From Balanoglossus misakiensis (taxonomy: Eukaryota; Hemichordata), in contig CM082597.2 of assembly GCA_040954595.2 (NCBI GenBank), positions 4,836,001-4,900,000 of the forward strand: a stretch of 64,000 nucleotides of DNA, read 5' to 3'. The notes beneath the pieces are model-generated. The model was given only the letters and a program-made list of their open reading frames with translations. It ran no database searches and was not told where the DNA came from. Position 1 is the stretch's first letter. Each line of letters begins with the position of its first letter. Below, piece by piece: positions 51,416 to 61,714 of this stretch. Position numbers and translations under genes: made by a program.

Positions 51416-53962
51416 AAACCTCTCTCGGGACTCTTTAACTGTTTAACCACTTATGCGCAACTCCTGCCATTTCTAGTTCCATCGAACGTCATTCAGAACA
51501 CACTTTGTGACGTACATTCGTATCTGACGTGCACGGTTCCGGGCTTAATCGACTTGTCAAAGACCCTCTTTGATAAGCGATGCACAAAAGACTGCATAGA
51601 AATAAATGCAAGAAAAGAGTGGATTTATTTCACAATTACGTCAGTGCATATACTCTTGAAAGTGTTGAAGGTATTATGTAGAATGACAGACACTTAACCG
51701 GGCACTCAATCCCTGACCTCTGCGATAATCGCGTGCATCCCCGCTGAATGGAATGAAAGACTAGTTTGACAAACCCGTCGTCGCGAAATAATCCCACTGT
51801 GACGCAAAAAACACCGATCCCACAACTCAGTAAAGTCGACGACTGTGTCTGTAACCTTTTGAAATGTTCCCAGTATTTTGAATATATATTTCCAGTATTT
51901 AGTATATTTGAATTTGTTTTCTTATTTTCCACTACAGTCGAGCTTGTGTTAGTGGCCGTCATTTTTAAGTCCTTACAGGTGCAATTTACATTACATGACC
52001 TGTCTATAAAGGCCAACTGTCTATAAAGGCCAGTCTCTTGAATAACCACAGTGACTATAACTTGTTTGACTGCATTTTGTAAGCTTGCGAACCACAATGT
52101 CTGCCCTCGTGGCTATAGTATTCCAAAATAGCGTGACCCGAATTTCTGCTCATGAACAAGTCATGTGCATGTACCTGTGTGAAGCGATTATCGTTATTTG
52201 TTGACAGATAATGCTAGAACATACAAGTCCAGACACGAATGCAATTATTTTAACAGTGGTCGATCATTCTCGCATGGTCTGTAGTTAGACGACAGGCGTT
52301 TTAATCATGCTTTTGAGGTCAAAGAAGAAACGACGGTTGATACACAAAACATAATTGCCGGAAAATAGTCAAATTACAGATGCCAACTCGTTAAATTCAC
52401 AACAGCACTTACCAGGGAAGAGGCGAAGATGCGATCACGAAAGGGAACACAGTGTCTTCGTTTGTCAGAGAAATCTTTGAACACACAGACATCTGGCGAG
52501 TACATAAATGCGCGCACCAACCACAACGACGGGACTACCACGCACAGTCACTGTGGTAGACACACCCATCATATAAAGACCTGTCTCTCACCCCGGGCGT
52601 AGGCGGCCCCCTTTATCATCATTTACGCCAATCATGCAGATTCGTGCCAGCATGATCGCCCCCCCCCCCCCGTTGTGTGTATCACCGAATACACATCACG
52701 AAAACAGTCAGAGAAGAGAAAAAAAACTGTATTGACGTCCGGTGCATAACAACTTCCTGAGTGCATCGCGCGCAATTTAACTCGAACTCAGAAATACTGG
52801 GTGCGTGTCATGAATTTGCTGCTTCAATGCTTTGCCATGACAACTTACCAACTGAGATGAAAACGACTTGGTTCTACTTAGAGGTCAATTCAGAGACGAA
52901 ATTGACTGTTTACATGTATACCCAACAACTCGATCGATGTAACCTCAAATCTAATGTTGTTTTCGTTGAATAACAACTGTTCAAATATACACCATAGATC
53001 TGCAACGGTTTCGTTTGTTAATAAGATTCTGCGATATGCTATTTTCAGTACTTTGCTTGGAGTGTGTATTTATTTTAGACTGAACGCTAATTTCAGTGTA
53101 ATTATCGTTTCCAAAAACAGCCGTGTGTTTTGGGGTTCAGGAAATCTCATTACATGCGTAATGATTTTGTTTTCCTCTGTTGTAAACATTTTAAGCATTA
53201 AGGAGATTATCCGATATAAATATCCGAGTGTGTTGTCCTTGTCTTAAAAGATTCTAACTTTAGATGTGGCCTCGGTCGTTTGCCACGAAAGCTGTGGTGG
53301 AAACTATCAGATATTTCCCCACTAAGTATGATATGGAATTTGCCCTACCCCACAAACAAATAACACTCCGAATCCCACGGAGCATTTCCAAAACAACGGC
53401 GTGACGCCCACCAATCCAACGACACCTGGTCATAGAAACTGACCAATCAACGTTACTAGACTCAAAATGTGTGACGTCAACCGTGCAAATACTTCACCAC
53501 CTTTTCATTTTGTTTACAGGCGACTTGAAGAAAGACCCTAATGTCCTAAACAGATACCAGTGAACTCACGTGTACTATTCTGCCTGTTGTTCAAATCAAG
53601 CATCGGCTACTATGCATTACTGTGCCTGACAAATACGATATGAATGGACGGGTCGAGTTACTGATAATGTTGCCGATGATATTCGGAGAACGCAGTTACA
53701 CAACCTAGAAGCCGGTTCTAATGAGACTTGTGACCCCGCTAAAGAGAAACCAATTCCGTTCTTCACTGTAGATTTGTAACTCAATCACCGCATCTGTTTT
53801 GCTCCTTGTTACGCAAACCGGTCGACGCGTAAAACTGTCAATAAACTTGTCAGACACGCCGTGTATGTGTTTAGCCGTCGCTTCTACAAATCGACCTTGT
53901 CTTTCCTGAGTCTCTACATATGTTATGGAAAATACACATCTACTTGCTGATACCAAATAAGA

Positions 53963-54020
53963 TGTCTTGTCTTGCCCTCTTGTCTTGACTTGTCTTGTCT
54001 TGTCGTGTCTTATCTTGTCA
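53963..54020 (+). repeat. TCTTG pentanucleotide microsatellite
   Basis: Imperfect tandem TCTTG/CTTGT units with a few substitutions. Confidence 0.85.
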
Positions 54021-54753
54021 TATCACGTGTTTTGCCTACACTGTATGCCTGGGACAATCATGGGAGTTTCAACTTTAAAATGAGAATTGTGTTGATATAT
54101 ACACTGTGCTATTGTCTTTTATCGATCGTATGCAAACCACAATGCAAGTGGTAAAATATCTGAACGCAACACGCAGTTGTGGCATAGACAGTAGAGGGTT
54201 GTGCGTTCGTCGCCAGTGTACGAAAAGTTGCCTGCGGTTACACTTCGGTAAGCACGTTTTACATTTTAAACTTGCTTTCAATTTTAATTATCGCCTCGAA
54301 ACTTGAAGACGAGGAAATAAGGCAGCCAATGTGGGCTTCGGTGTGGCTCCCCGGACACACAAGCTGTTTAATGTGTCGACGGGTTTGATGAATATTCAGA
54401 TGAGCGCGCAGAATCTAATGATGTGGTGCGCGTGGAATTTGCATAGGTATGTCGTCAACAGTTGATTGTTGTCTCGCTGTTGGTTTTGTTTACTGACATG
54501 GCAATTAATTAGAGCACCTCCACGGGGAATCAAGAGCAAATGAGGTGACCGTGCGGTATCGTTGCCCTCTGTGTGTGTGGCCCATTCGGTCAGTACTATC
54601 TTGATAGCACTTGGCCAGGACACTGTCTGACAGCGTGCGGTCGCCGGTTGGTGACCTGGATAAAGTTGGTGGGGTAATCGCATTGTATTGCGCAATTGAC
54701 GAGTTGATGTGCATTTTATAAGACTGTCTGATACATTGTGTGTAAAAAAGGCA

Positions 54754-54792
54754 GCCAGACAGACAATAGACAGACAGAGAGACAGACAGAGA
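54754..54792 (+). repeat. CAGA microsatellite
   Basis: Interrupted CAGA tetramers. Confidence 0.8.
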
Positions 54793-56414
54793 ACTGTGAA
54801 TGAGGCTAGGACTGGGATGAAACACACAGCCATCCACAACTGTGCTGAGGCGCTAACACCCACCCTGGATTTATGGTTGCCTATAAAACACTTGGTGATA
54901 ACCCGCGTCTTATGTGATTTGTAGAGATTGCCGGGCCATATAACAATGGAAAACAATTATTGGCACATGTCCCCAGCTACCATCGCGGCACCCTTTTTAT
55001 TGTACTAATGATGTCATAAGGCATCAGCAATGAAGAAAGACAGAACCCACAACGACCCTTCAATTGAAATTGCTTTTGCGTTCATCAAATCCGGGTCACT
55101 CACTAGTATGCCAATCTCGTCTGCGCAATGGCAAATGTAACTTTTGATTTGTTGAAATAGTTCTCCCGGGGCGCCAACGGCAAACACAGGTGCCATCAAT
55201 TCCTGCCTCAGTTCTCGCGACTTTAATAAGACACGCTACGAATGCCTCCCAGGTCAGACAACAGCTGCCCCAGGTATATACATGTAATAAACTGGTTTGA
55301 TGACGAACTTAAATTTTATTCCAAAATCGACAAACGATAAGACCAATTATCGAGAGGCCTGCTGCCACTCGATTTTATTGGAATATGTTCTTTATCGCAT
55401 ATTAAAAAGTTTACTTAGATTTTCGTAAAAGCGTGCACCGCCTTTTCAATGAACTGATGCTTAGTAACCGTACGTTGATTGTTACCATACGTTGGACTAT
55501 TGCATAGCGATGGCGGATTGAGTCGATTGAGTCAAAAACGTGCCTGCAAAGCTCCATCTGCGGGGTTAGACTTGTTTTCAGAAGAGGGGATGTTATTTTA
55601 CTCATGCTGTGTGCTTGAGTTGAATTAATTGGCGCCGAGAAAACAAACTTGCACATGACTTTGACATTGGAGACATGCGAAGTTGATGTTTTTGTTGAAC
55701 ACTGGATTCCACTATATATAACAACAACTATGGCAGCCCCACACTTGACTTGGCTAAATGCAATGCATGTGTGTCGACCACGACTCTATGCTCACATTAT
55801 CCCGTTATTTTCAATGTTCATGCTCTCCAAAAATAATCTTATAAAATTTGGATACTGGACTTAATAACTAGACGCCAAAGCATCGATTTACCATGAATTT
55901 GACAAATTTAGATATATAATGTCACATGCAAATTATCTGGATATAGAAGGTTCCTGGCCTGTCCGGACAAACATCTAAATACAAAGCACAACATCCAATT
56001 AAAACAGTTTAATTGAAGTGTACGTTGAAAGCAACACTGTAATATACGTCTCGTTTAAACATGTACCAGGAAAGCCAATTTTCTCAATTTACATGCAAAC
56101 GTTCACAATGACGCCAAATATCAATGAACAAAATGCACCAAAGACAACATTATTTTCTCCTGATGTGGTTTACCGTTAGGTAACATTCACTGAAAATTTA
56201 TGCAATTTAACGCAAACCCGGACAGCGAATGGCTTGTCAGCGAACGTGAGGACATGAATAGTTTTCTTCTTTTCTATACAGTAGTCTTAGTAGTAAATAA
56301 CGATATTTTCCTTTATACCAGTCACGATCCAAATATATCTCATAATGGGAAAAGATGGTATGGATAATCTCTTTCCTGACTTGTCAGTTACAATTTTCCC
56401 GGCGATAAAAGGAA

Positions 56415-56437
56415 TATGTATGTATGTATGTATGTAT
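56415..56437 (+). repeat. ATGT microsatellite beside the ribozyme
   Basis: About five ATGT units, located roughly 30 bp beyond the 3' end of the hammerhead motif on the minus strand. Confidence 0.85.
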
Positions 56438-56467
56438 AAAGAAGGGTAGTAGGAGAAACGGAAGGCG

Positions 56468-56526
56468 GTAAAATCTCTAGAGCGCTGTTTCGTGAGTCAC
56501 TGGACTCACTCATCAGGAGACTAAAC
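56468..56526 (-). ncRNA. Hammerhead ribozyme motif (type I, Penelope-element style)
   Basis: Minus strand, 5' to 3': stem I strand GTTTAGTCTC; core CTGATGA (56516-56510); stem II GTGAGTC, loop CAGT, GACTCAC (56509-56492, 7 perfect pairs); core GAAA (56491-56488); a short stem III region CAGCGCTC; predicted cleavage after CTA between 56478 and 56477; stem I return strand GAGATTTTAC, with eight of ten positions able to pair and a U-U internal loop. Self-cleaving hammerheads of this shape, with minimal stem III, are known from Penelope-like retroelements and can act as dimers; here stem III contains the palindrome AGCGCT. A C-C mismatch at position 15.2/16.2 may weaken activity. No reverse transcriptase is visible nearby. 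Confidence 0.85.
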
Positions 56527-56585
56527 TGGCGAAAATGCAAGGAGGAAGACGTGTTTATATGCAGTTACGCAGGTGGTGGAATGCA

Positions 56586-56738
56586 GGTTGGGGTGGACAG
56601 TTTTGCATAACAATGTGTATAGCTGGTGATGTGTATGTGTTGTGTGGGGAGTTTCTAGATTTAATTGTTGCGTAATAATGCTTTGTGTCTGTGTCGACAA
56701 TTAAAGGACTTTGTTATGCAAAACTGTCCACCCCAACC
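56586..56738. repeat. 28-bp perfect inverted repeat next to the ribozyme
   Basis: Arms at 56586-56613 and 56711-56738 are exact reverse complements (core TGGACAGTTTTGCATAAC), separated by 97 bp. The near arm starts 60 bp upstream of the ribozyme on its strand. Penelope-like insertions often have rearranged, partly inverted terminal copies, so this may mark the edge of such an insertion. Confidence 0.9.
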
Positions 56739-58070
56739 GACATCACTCAGTACACACTCTGCACACGCTCACTTTTTTTCTGATAAACACACCCAGCGTC
56801 GACGTCATTGTTGATTCTGAATCTCGTTCAAGCTTATTTAATGTTTTTGTTGTGGCAGCAGCCGGGCACTTAACCTGTAATTTGGGAATCACGATATCCT
56901 TCAAAGGCAAACGTCAATTTGTTGATCACGAGTCGGTCCTTCCAGCAACTTTATACGCCCATTTCCCGCAGACATTGCCGTTAAAAGCCACCATTTACCC
57001 GTCCATGATAAATCTTTACGAATGACGCGTATGTACTTCACACTGTCTTCGCGACACTGGTGTCGAATTTATTGCCAGGCCGTGATGTACGAATAAACCG
57101 ATTCGACACGATCACAGAAAAAAAAACACGCCAATAATTTTCCTTGACTGTTTTTGCAATATAGCAACCGTGGCTGCATTCAACCTTCACTAATCAATGC
57201 GTATCATATATCGAAACCTCGATGACCCATACGTTGGCGCTGCATTAAAATTCAACAATTACAGTGAGTGATGGCTGGCTGGCTGAGTACCGGTATTTCC
57301 GACTATTGATAAAGAGAACCTTGATGTTTTGATGCATGTGAATTAAGTGTGTTGGTCGTGGATGGGCGTCCTTGTAGCGTCAGAGAGTTTCTCTTCAGAC
57401 CCAAGACAGTGCCAGTGAGTTCAATCCATACACTATATGCTCACTTTTTCACGTCTACAGATACCATGAATCGCTTCAATTTTGATGCACAACCGCCCCG
57501 AGCAGAAGATTCTGTCAATATATCTTCACCTCGGCTTCCAATACTGGTCGCGGGCATCACTTATTTATATGGCCACTATTTTGGCCACAATCTGACGCTC
57601 TGCAGTCAGTACTCGCTACCCCAGATAGTTTACGTTTCCACTTCTTGCTAGGGGGTCAAACCACATTATAATAATTGCATTGTGGGTAACAAAGAGTCGA
57701 CAAGTCACTACAGTAAGTGTTCAAAGGAAAGGTATCTTGAAAGTTATGTCTTTGTACTTTGCATACAGAATTCGTTCAACCTGTTTTTCACATTTTTTCT
57801 GCTAGAAACGTTCGGTATGACCTGACATTAAATTAACCTCTGAACTCCCATTTCATCATGGCAGAAATCCGCCATCTTGAAATCTTGTCGACCGCATGGG
57901 ATGTTTAACACTCACCTAGGTAGCAAAAAACTATTTAGGTTAATGAGTGCTAGGACATGTGACTCACGTAGTGTTGACATTTGCGGGACGATTACTGCTC
58001 AGCAGGGCGCAATACTAAGAGTGAAACTGTGTCCTGAACTTTGGGGACAGTGTTGACACATGACCCACTT

Positions 58071-58131
58071 TCAGAGAAATGTGTCCTTTTTGAACAAAAA
58101 AGTACATTTTCTGAACACGAATTTACCATAT
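58071..58131 (+). repeat. Dispersed repeat family D, copy 2
   Basis: Partner of 49948-50010, about 8 kb away, with the same ordered blocks (AGAGAAAT, AGTACATTTTCTGAACA, TACCATAT). Confidence 0.6.
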
Positions 58132-60879
58132 GTTATATTAGCATATTCATAGGCGGCCTTTGTTTGCTCATATGCACTCAGAAACCAGAAAAGACAATGG
58201 GGAATATTGTAACCACACGTTCTTAGTCAACATAGGAGCCTGTCGTTTTGGAAACAACTTAGACAGTGTGCAACAAATTTCCGTTACATTGTATAATATA
58301 ATTCGGATGACAAAGCTATAAACCAAAATCTTTATACCAAACATTTATAAATAATTCCAATGGAAAGCTGTAACGTTGTCATTACTGAATGCTTGAGGCT
58401 AACCCAAGATTTTTGCCACATTTCAGGCCGCAACGTCATCACCACCACCACCCGTCGCTGAATCATTACCAACGTCACACAAAACGTGTGTTTATCAGTT
58501 GATGACAGGCAACTACAGCAGCGCGCGGCCAGCCACTTGCGGTGGGGTTACACCGTCACGCTCTGACCATAGTTCCCGCCAATTACTGAATCGTAAAGTC
58601 ACCACATGTTCACAGTGGATACATACAAATAAACGAGGGCTTTTACACTGCCTTTCGGATAATCAAATTTTCAATGGGAAAGAAACAAATCCCAGGTGCC
58701 TCTGTAAGTAAAATGCACTTGGGCAAAATGAAATATTAATGAATATTATTCTAATTTCTTTCAAAGAAATATACACACTGCTTGTCTAAAGGAACCGATG
58801 GCTTGACAATTAGGTGAAATATTCACAATCACGCCGAAGTTAAGAGGGCGTTTATGGCAACTCAGCGTCTTTATTGAATTAATACAGTCAGTCTGAAAGC
58901 GACTCGAGGCAAAGTTGATGAAATATTCACGCCTTCATTAAAGTCAGTATATAGTTCCGGCACCATTACAACTGTAAAGCTGCGGCCATTGCTACACGCC
59001 GATCTGGTAATTCGTCGATGTTTTCACGTACTGATTTTATCCTCAAAGGGAATATTGGAGATTTATTCTTGCAAGTTATAAGGAAAAAGTCGCCATTATT
59101 TTGGTTATTCTGTTGCATTTGATGAACAATTTGAATTGTTGTACTCACTGTACAATGCTAAATGACTTATTGTTACAACTCCACCTACACCCTTGTACGT
59201 GGGTATAACATAAGAATTCATATACTAGTACATGTGTAATATAAGTTTTGGTACAGACCAAAAATCAAATGATGGCAGTAGTCATGACAATGTGTAGTAT
59301 CAGTGAGCATGTACCAGTGGTGAGAACAACACAAAAAGCCTATCAGAATAATTAAAAATAACCAAACATAATTTCAGAAGTTGGCGGTTTTGTCCCTTTA
59401 AATAGTCTGGTTACTTCATCATGCTTTTTATACTTGCAAGAAACCCTAATAAATTGCTGGTTTGAATTGGTTGATCGTGATGCACGGTATTGCCGGAAAC
59501 AAAAATAACAGCGGGGATATATAAAAACTGTGGAACAGTAAAAACGACTCAGAAATGAATAAATAAACGTACATTAGCCTTGCCTAAGCATACTTCACAA
59601 TTTCTCTAAACCCTTTCGACGTCTCCGACAAATCATATTGCCTGTAATAACTGCGCGTTTGTTACTATGGTGACCACTGAAGAGTAATTCTGAGTGCAAG
59701 CCCGCGCTGAAAAATGTAACTGCAATGAAAACACACAAAAATCATTGTGCTTGGAGTCATGCGTTTTACTCGCGCCGAAATCAGCTATGTCGGTCAGACA
59801 TTAGCGTTGCTTTCATAAGGTTTGCATTCAGCGTGTGCATGATTTCTTGGTTCGGTAATTAGTTTCTGCGTCGCGATATCGCAGCGATGGTGACACTGTT
59901 GGGCATATATGTAATTTTATGTATTCTTTAATATTTTGTTAGATTCACACGCGTTATTTGAGAACTTGGGCATCAGCTAATTCGCCCAAATCAAAACTAC
60001 AAACTACAACTGAACGGGTAATTTTGTATCACCGACAAGGTCACTTTCATGACCCCTTACTACGGGACCGCACATACTTTTGTGGTACATAGCATTAATT
60101 TAAACAATGAATTGCATGAAAAAGAACATTTCACTTGAAGTGACGTTAAAATGGCAATTCAGAACAGCAGAGAAAATGCCACGATGGCATACTATGATTT
60201 AGGATTATGAGGAGAGAAGTTTCCGGCCAATGCACACCGAAAAAAGTCTTGAGTATAGGACAGTATAGCTCTAACACATGGGACCACATTGGGTACATTG
60301 TCCGCTCGCACGGGTCGTCAGCTCGTCTACCGTCTCCCCACTAATGAATTGGAGCATCCAGGCCTTGGCAGGCGAAGATGAACACCGGTATTAGTCTGAG
60401 ATCGGTTTGTGATAAACCCATCTTGAACAATACGACAGCAGCTCTCAGTGTTGTTGCGGCGTCGGCTTCCGCTGCACATTCTCAAAGGTACAGAATCCTA
60501 CTTTGAGTTTGAAAGCCGTCAAAGCACAACAAAAGCCTGCGTCTCCGGGCGCTTTTCAACAAACAATCCAACGAGCCATACAGTGCATATACACCGGGTC
60601 ATGCGCATCATGTTTGACGCATTTCACTTGCTGTGAGCCTGTTTGCAGTCGTTAATTTGCAGTGAATGGCTAAGACAGGCTGTTATTCATGTCAAGGGCA
60701 GTTGTTTACTACCCAAATGAAAGTGCATCTTACTTGGCGAGTCGCAAATGACATTACTATGCCATTATTTTTTTCAGATGTTCATAACAGAATCTTGTCA
60801 AGGTCACACATCAATTTCTTGCCTGTTCTTCAAGTCATATTCTATCTGCTCCATCTTATTATCCTGGTATGCTTTAGAA

Positions 60880-61001
60880 GTTGCGACAAATACGAGGCCT
60901 TTCGGCGAGATACGACTTGTTTAACGCGGTACATATCCGTGCGTGCTTCCAAATTTTGGAATTCACTCCAGGAAATGGGTTATCCCTTAATGAATGAATG
61001 A
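60880..61001 (+). pseudogene. Possible end of a CR1/L2/jockey-like reverse transcriptase
   Basis: The plus-strand frame ends with SVRASKFWNSL and a stop near 61001. Non-LTR reverse transcriptase polyproteins often end with a similar SxxxxxLWNSLP-type segment. The typical following Ser-Leu-x-x-Phe-Lys part is missing, and a TGAA/ATGG microsatellite starts at this point. Upstream in the frame I recognise no polymerase motifs, so the match is one short motif and could be chance. Confidence 0.2.
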
Positions 61002-61066
61002 ATGAACGAATGAATGAATGGATGGATGGATGGATGGATGGATGGATGGATGGATGGATGGATGGA
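60990..61066 (+). repeat. Compound TGAA then ATGG microsatellite
   Basis: About seven TGAA units (one with a C) pass directly into about twelve GATG/ATGG units. Likely length-polymorphic. Confidence 0.95.
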
Positions 61067-61533
61067 CGAACAGAAGTAGCTTGCTTCGTGAACAATAGAA
61101 CAAAAGATGTTTCCAATATGTCGCTTTCTTATTAATTTTTAACTTAATTTTTTTTCATGGACAGATAAAAACGGAAAAAAGATTGGAGAACAAGGACTGG
61201 AGATCAGTTGTCATGGTGATCAGACGTCACGCTAGTGACGATAGGCCAACAGGCAGAAGCCCTGAACTGCGCTTGCAATGAAGTCGCCTGACTCTGTTCA
61301 CGTTGCTTTTCTTCAATTGAACGTAACTCAATATACCCCGATCAACAACGTTGAAAAAACAATTTCCGTTCCTCTTCAGGGACACATGAATGTTTTATGA
61401 ACTATTTTCTTTGCACTTTACTCGGGAAAGGGTATCTTGTCTTCAGTTTGCCACTTCATGGCAGAATGTTTTTCACGTCCATGATGGATACATGTTCAGT
61501 CACAGAAATTTGCCACAAGAGCGGTAGGTGTCT

Positions 61534-61714
61534 TAAAAGTACACAGTCACCGATGAAAAGTTACCATGGAAAGTTTGAAATCTAGCCTGTCACAGATTTC
61601 GCGGGGTGGCCTCACGGAAAAACAGTGCGCCACCAAACGACCACTCCTAGACTTAGACACGCTATTTTAACCATATACGAGCATATGTAAATTAAGGGTG
61701 ACTGTATACCTTTA
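61534..61714. mobile_element. 181-bp MITE with 18-bp terminal inverted repeats
   Basis: Left end TAAAAGTACACAGTCACC and right end, on the opposite strand, TAAAGGTATACAGTCACC: two mismatches in 18. The TA at each extreme could be the duplicated TA target of a Tc1/mariner-type insertion. There is no coding capacity. A degraded relative lies at 36439-36589. Confidence 0.65.

Larger units (their letters stand above)
49429..56467. other. Gene-free DNA with simple repeats, about 7 kb
   Basis: No supported gene. It holds repeat family D copy 1, AAAC-rich, pyrimidine, TCTTG and CAGA tracts (listed separately), a C13 run (52659-52671) and a twofold CTGTCTATAAAGGCCA repeat (about 52001-52033). Longer open frames here arise across low-complexity DNA and look like chance. 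Confidence 0.45.
56739..61533. other. Gene-free DNA, with a possible LINE tail near 61 kb
   Basis: No supported gene. It contains repeat family D copy 2, a CAC-rich patch near 58439 and, at 60666-61066, a possible retroelement 3' end (listed separately). Confidence 0.4.

Noticed and set aside
54396-54956. 186-codon minus-strand frame, the longest after the GPCR
   Set aside because: Runs through a CAGA microsatellite, has no recognisable domain, and is within the length expected by chance in 64 kb.
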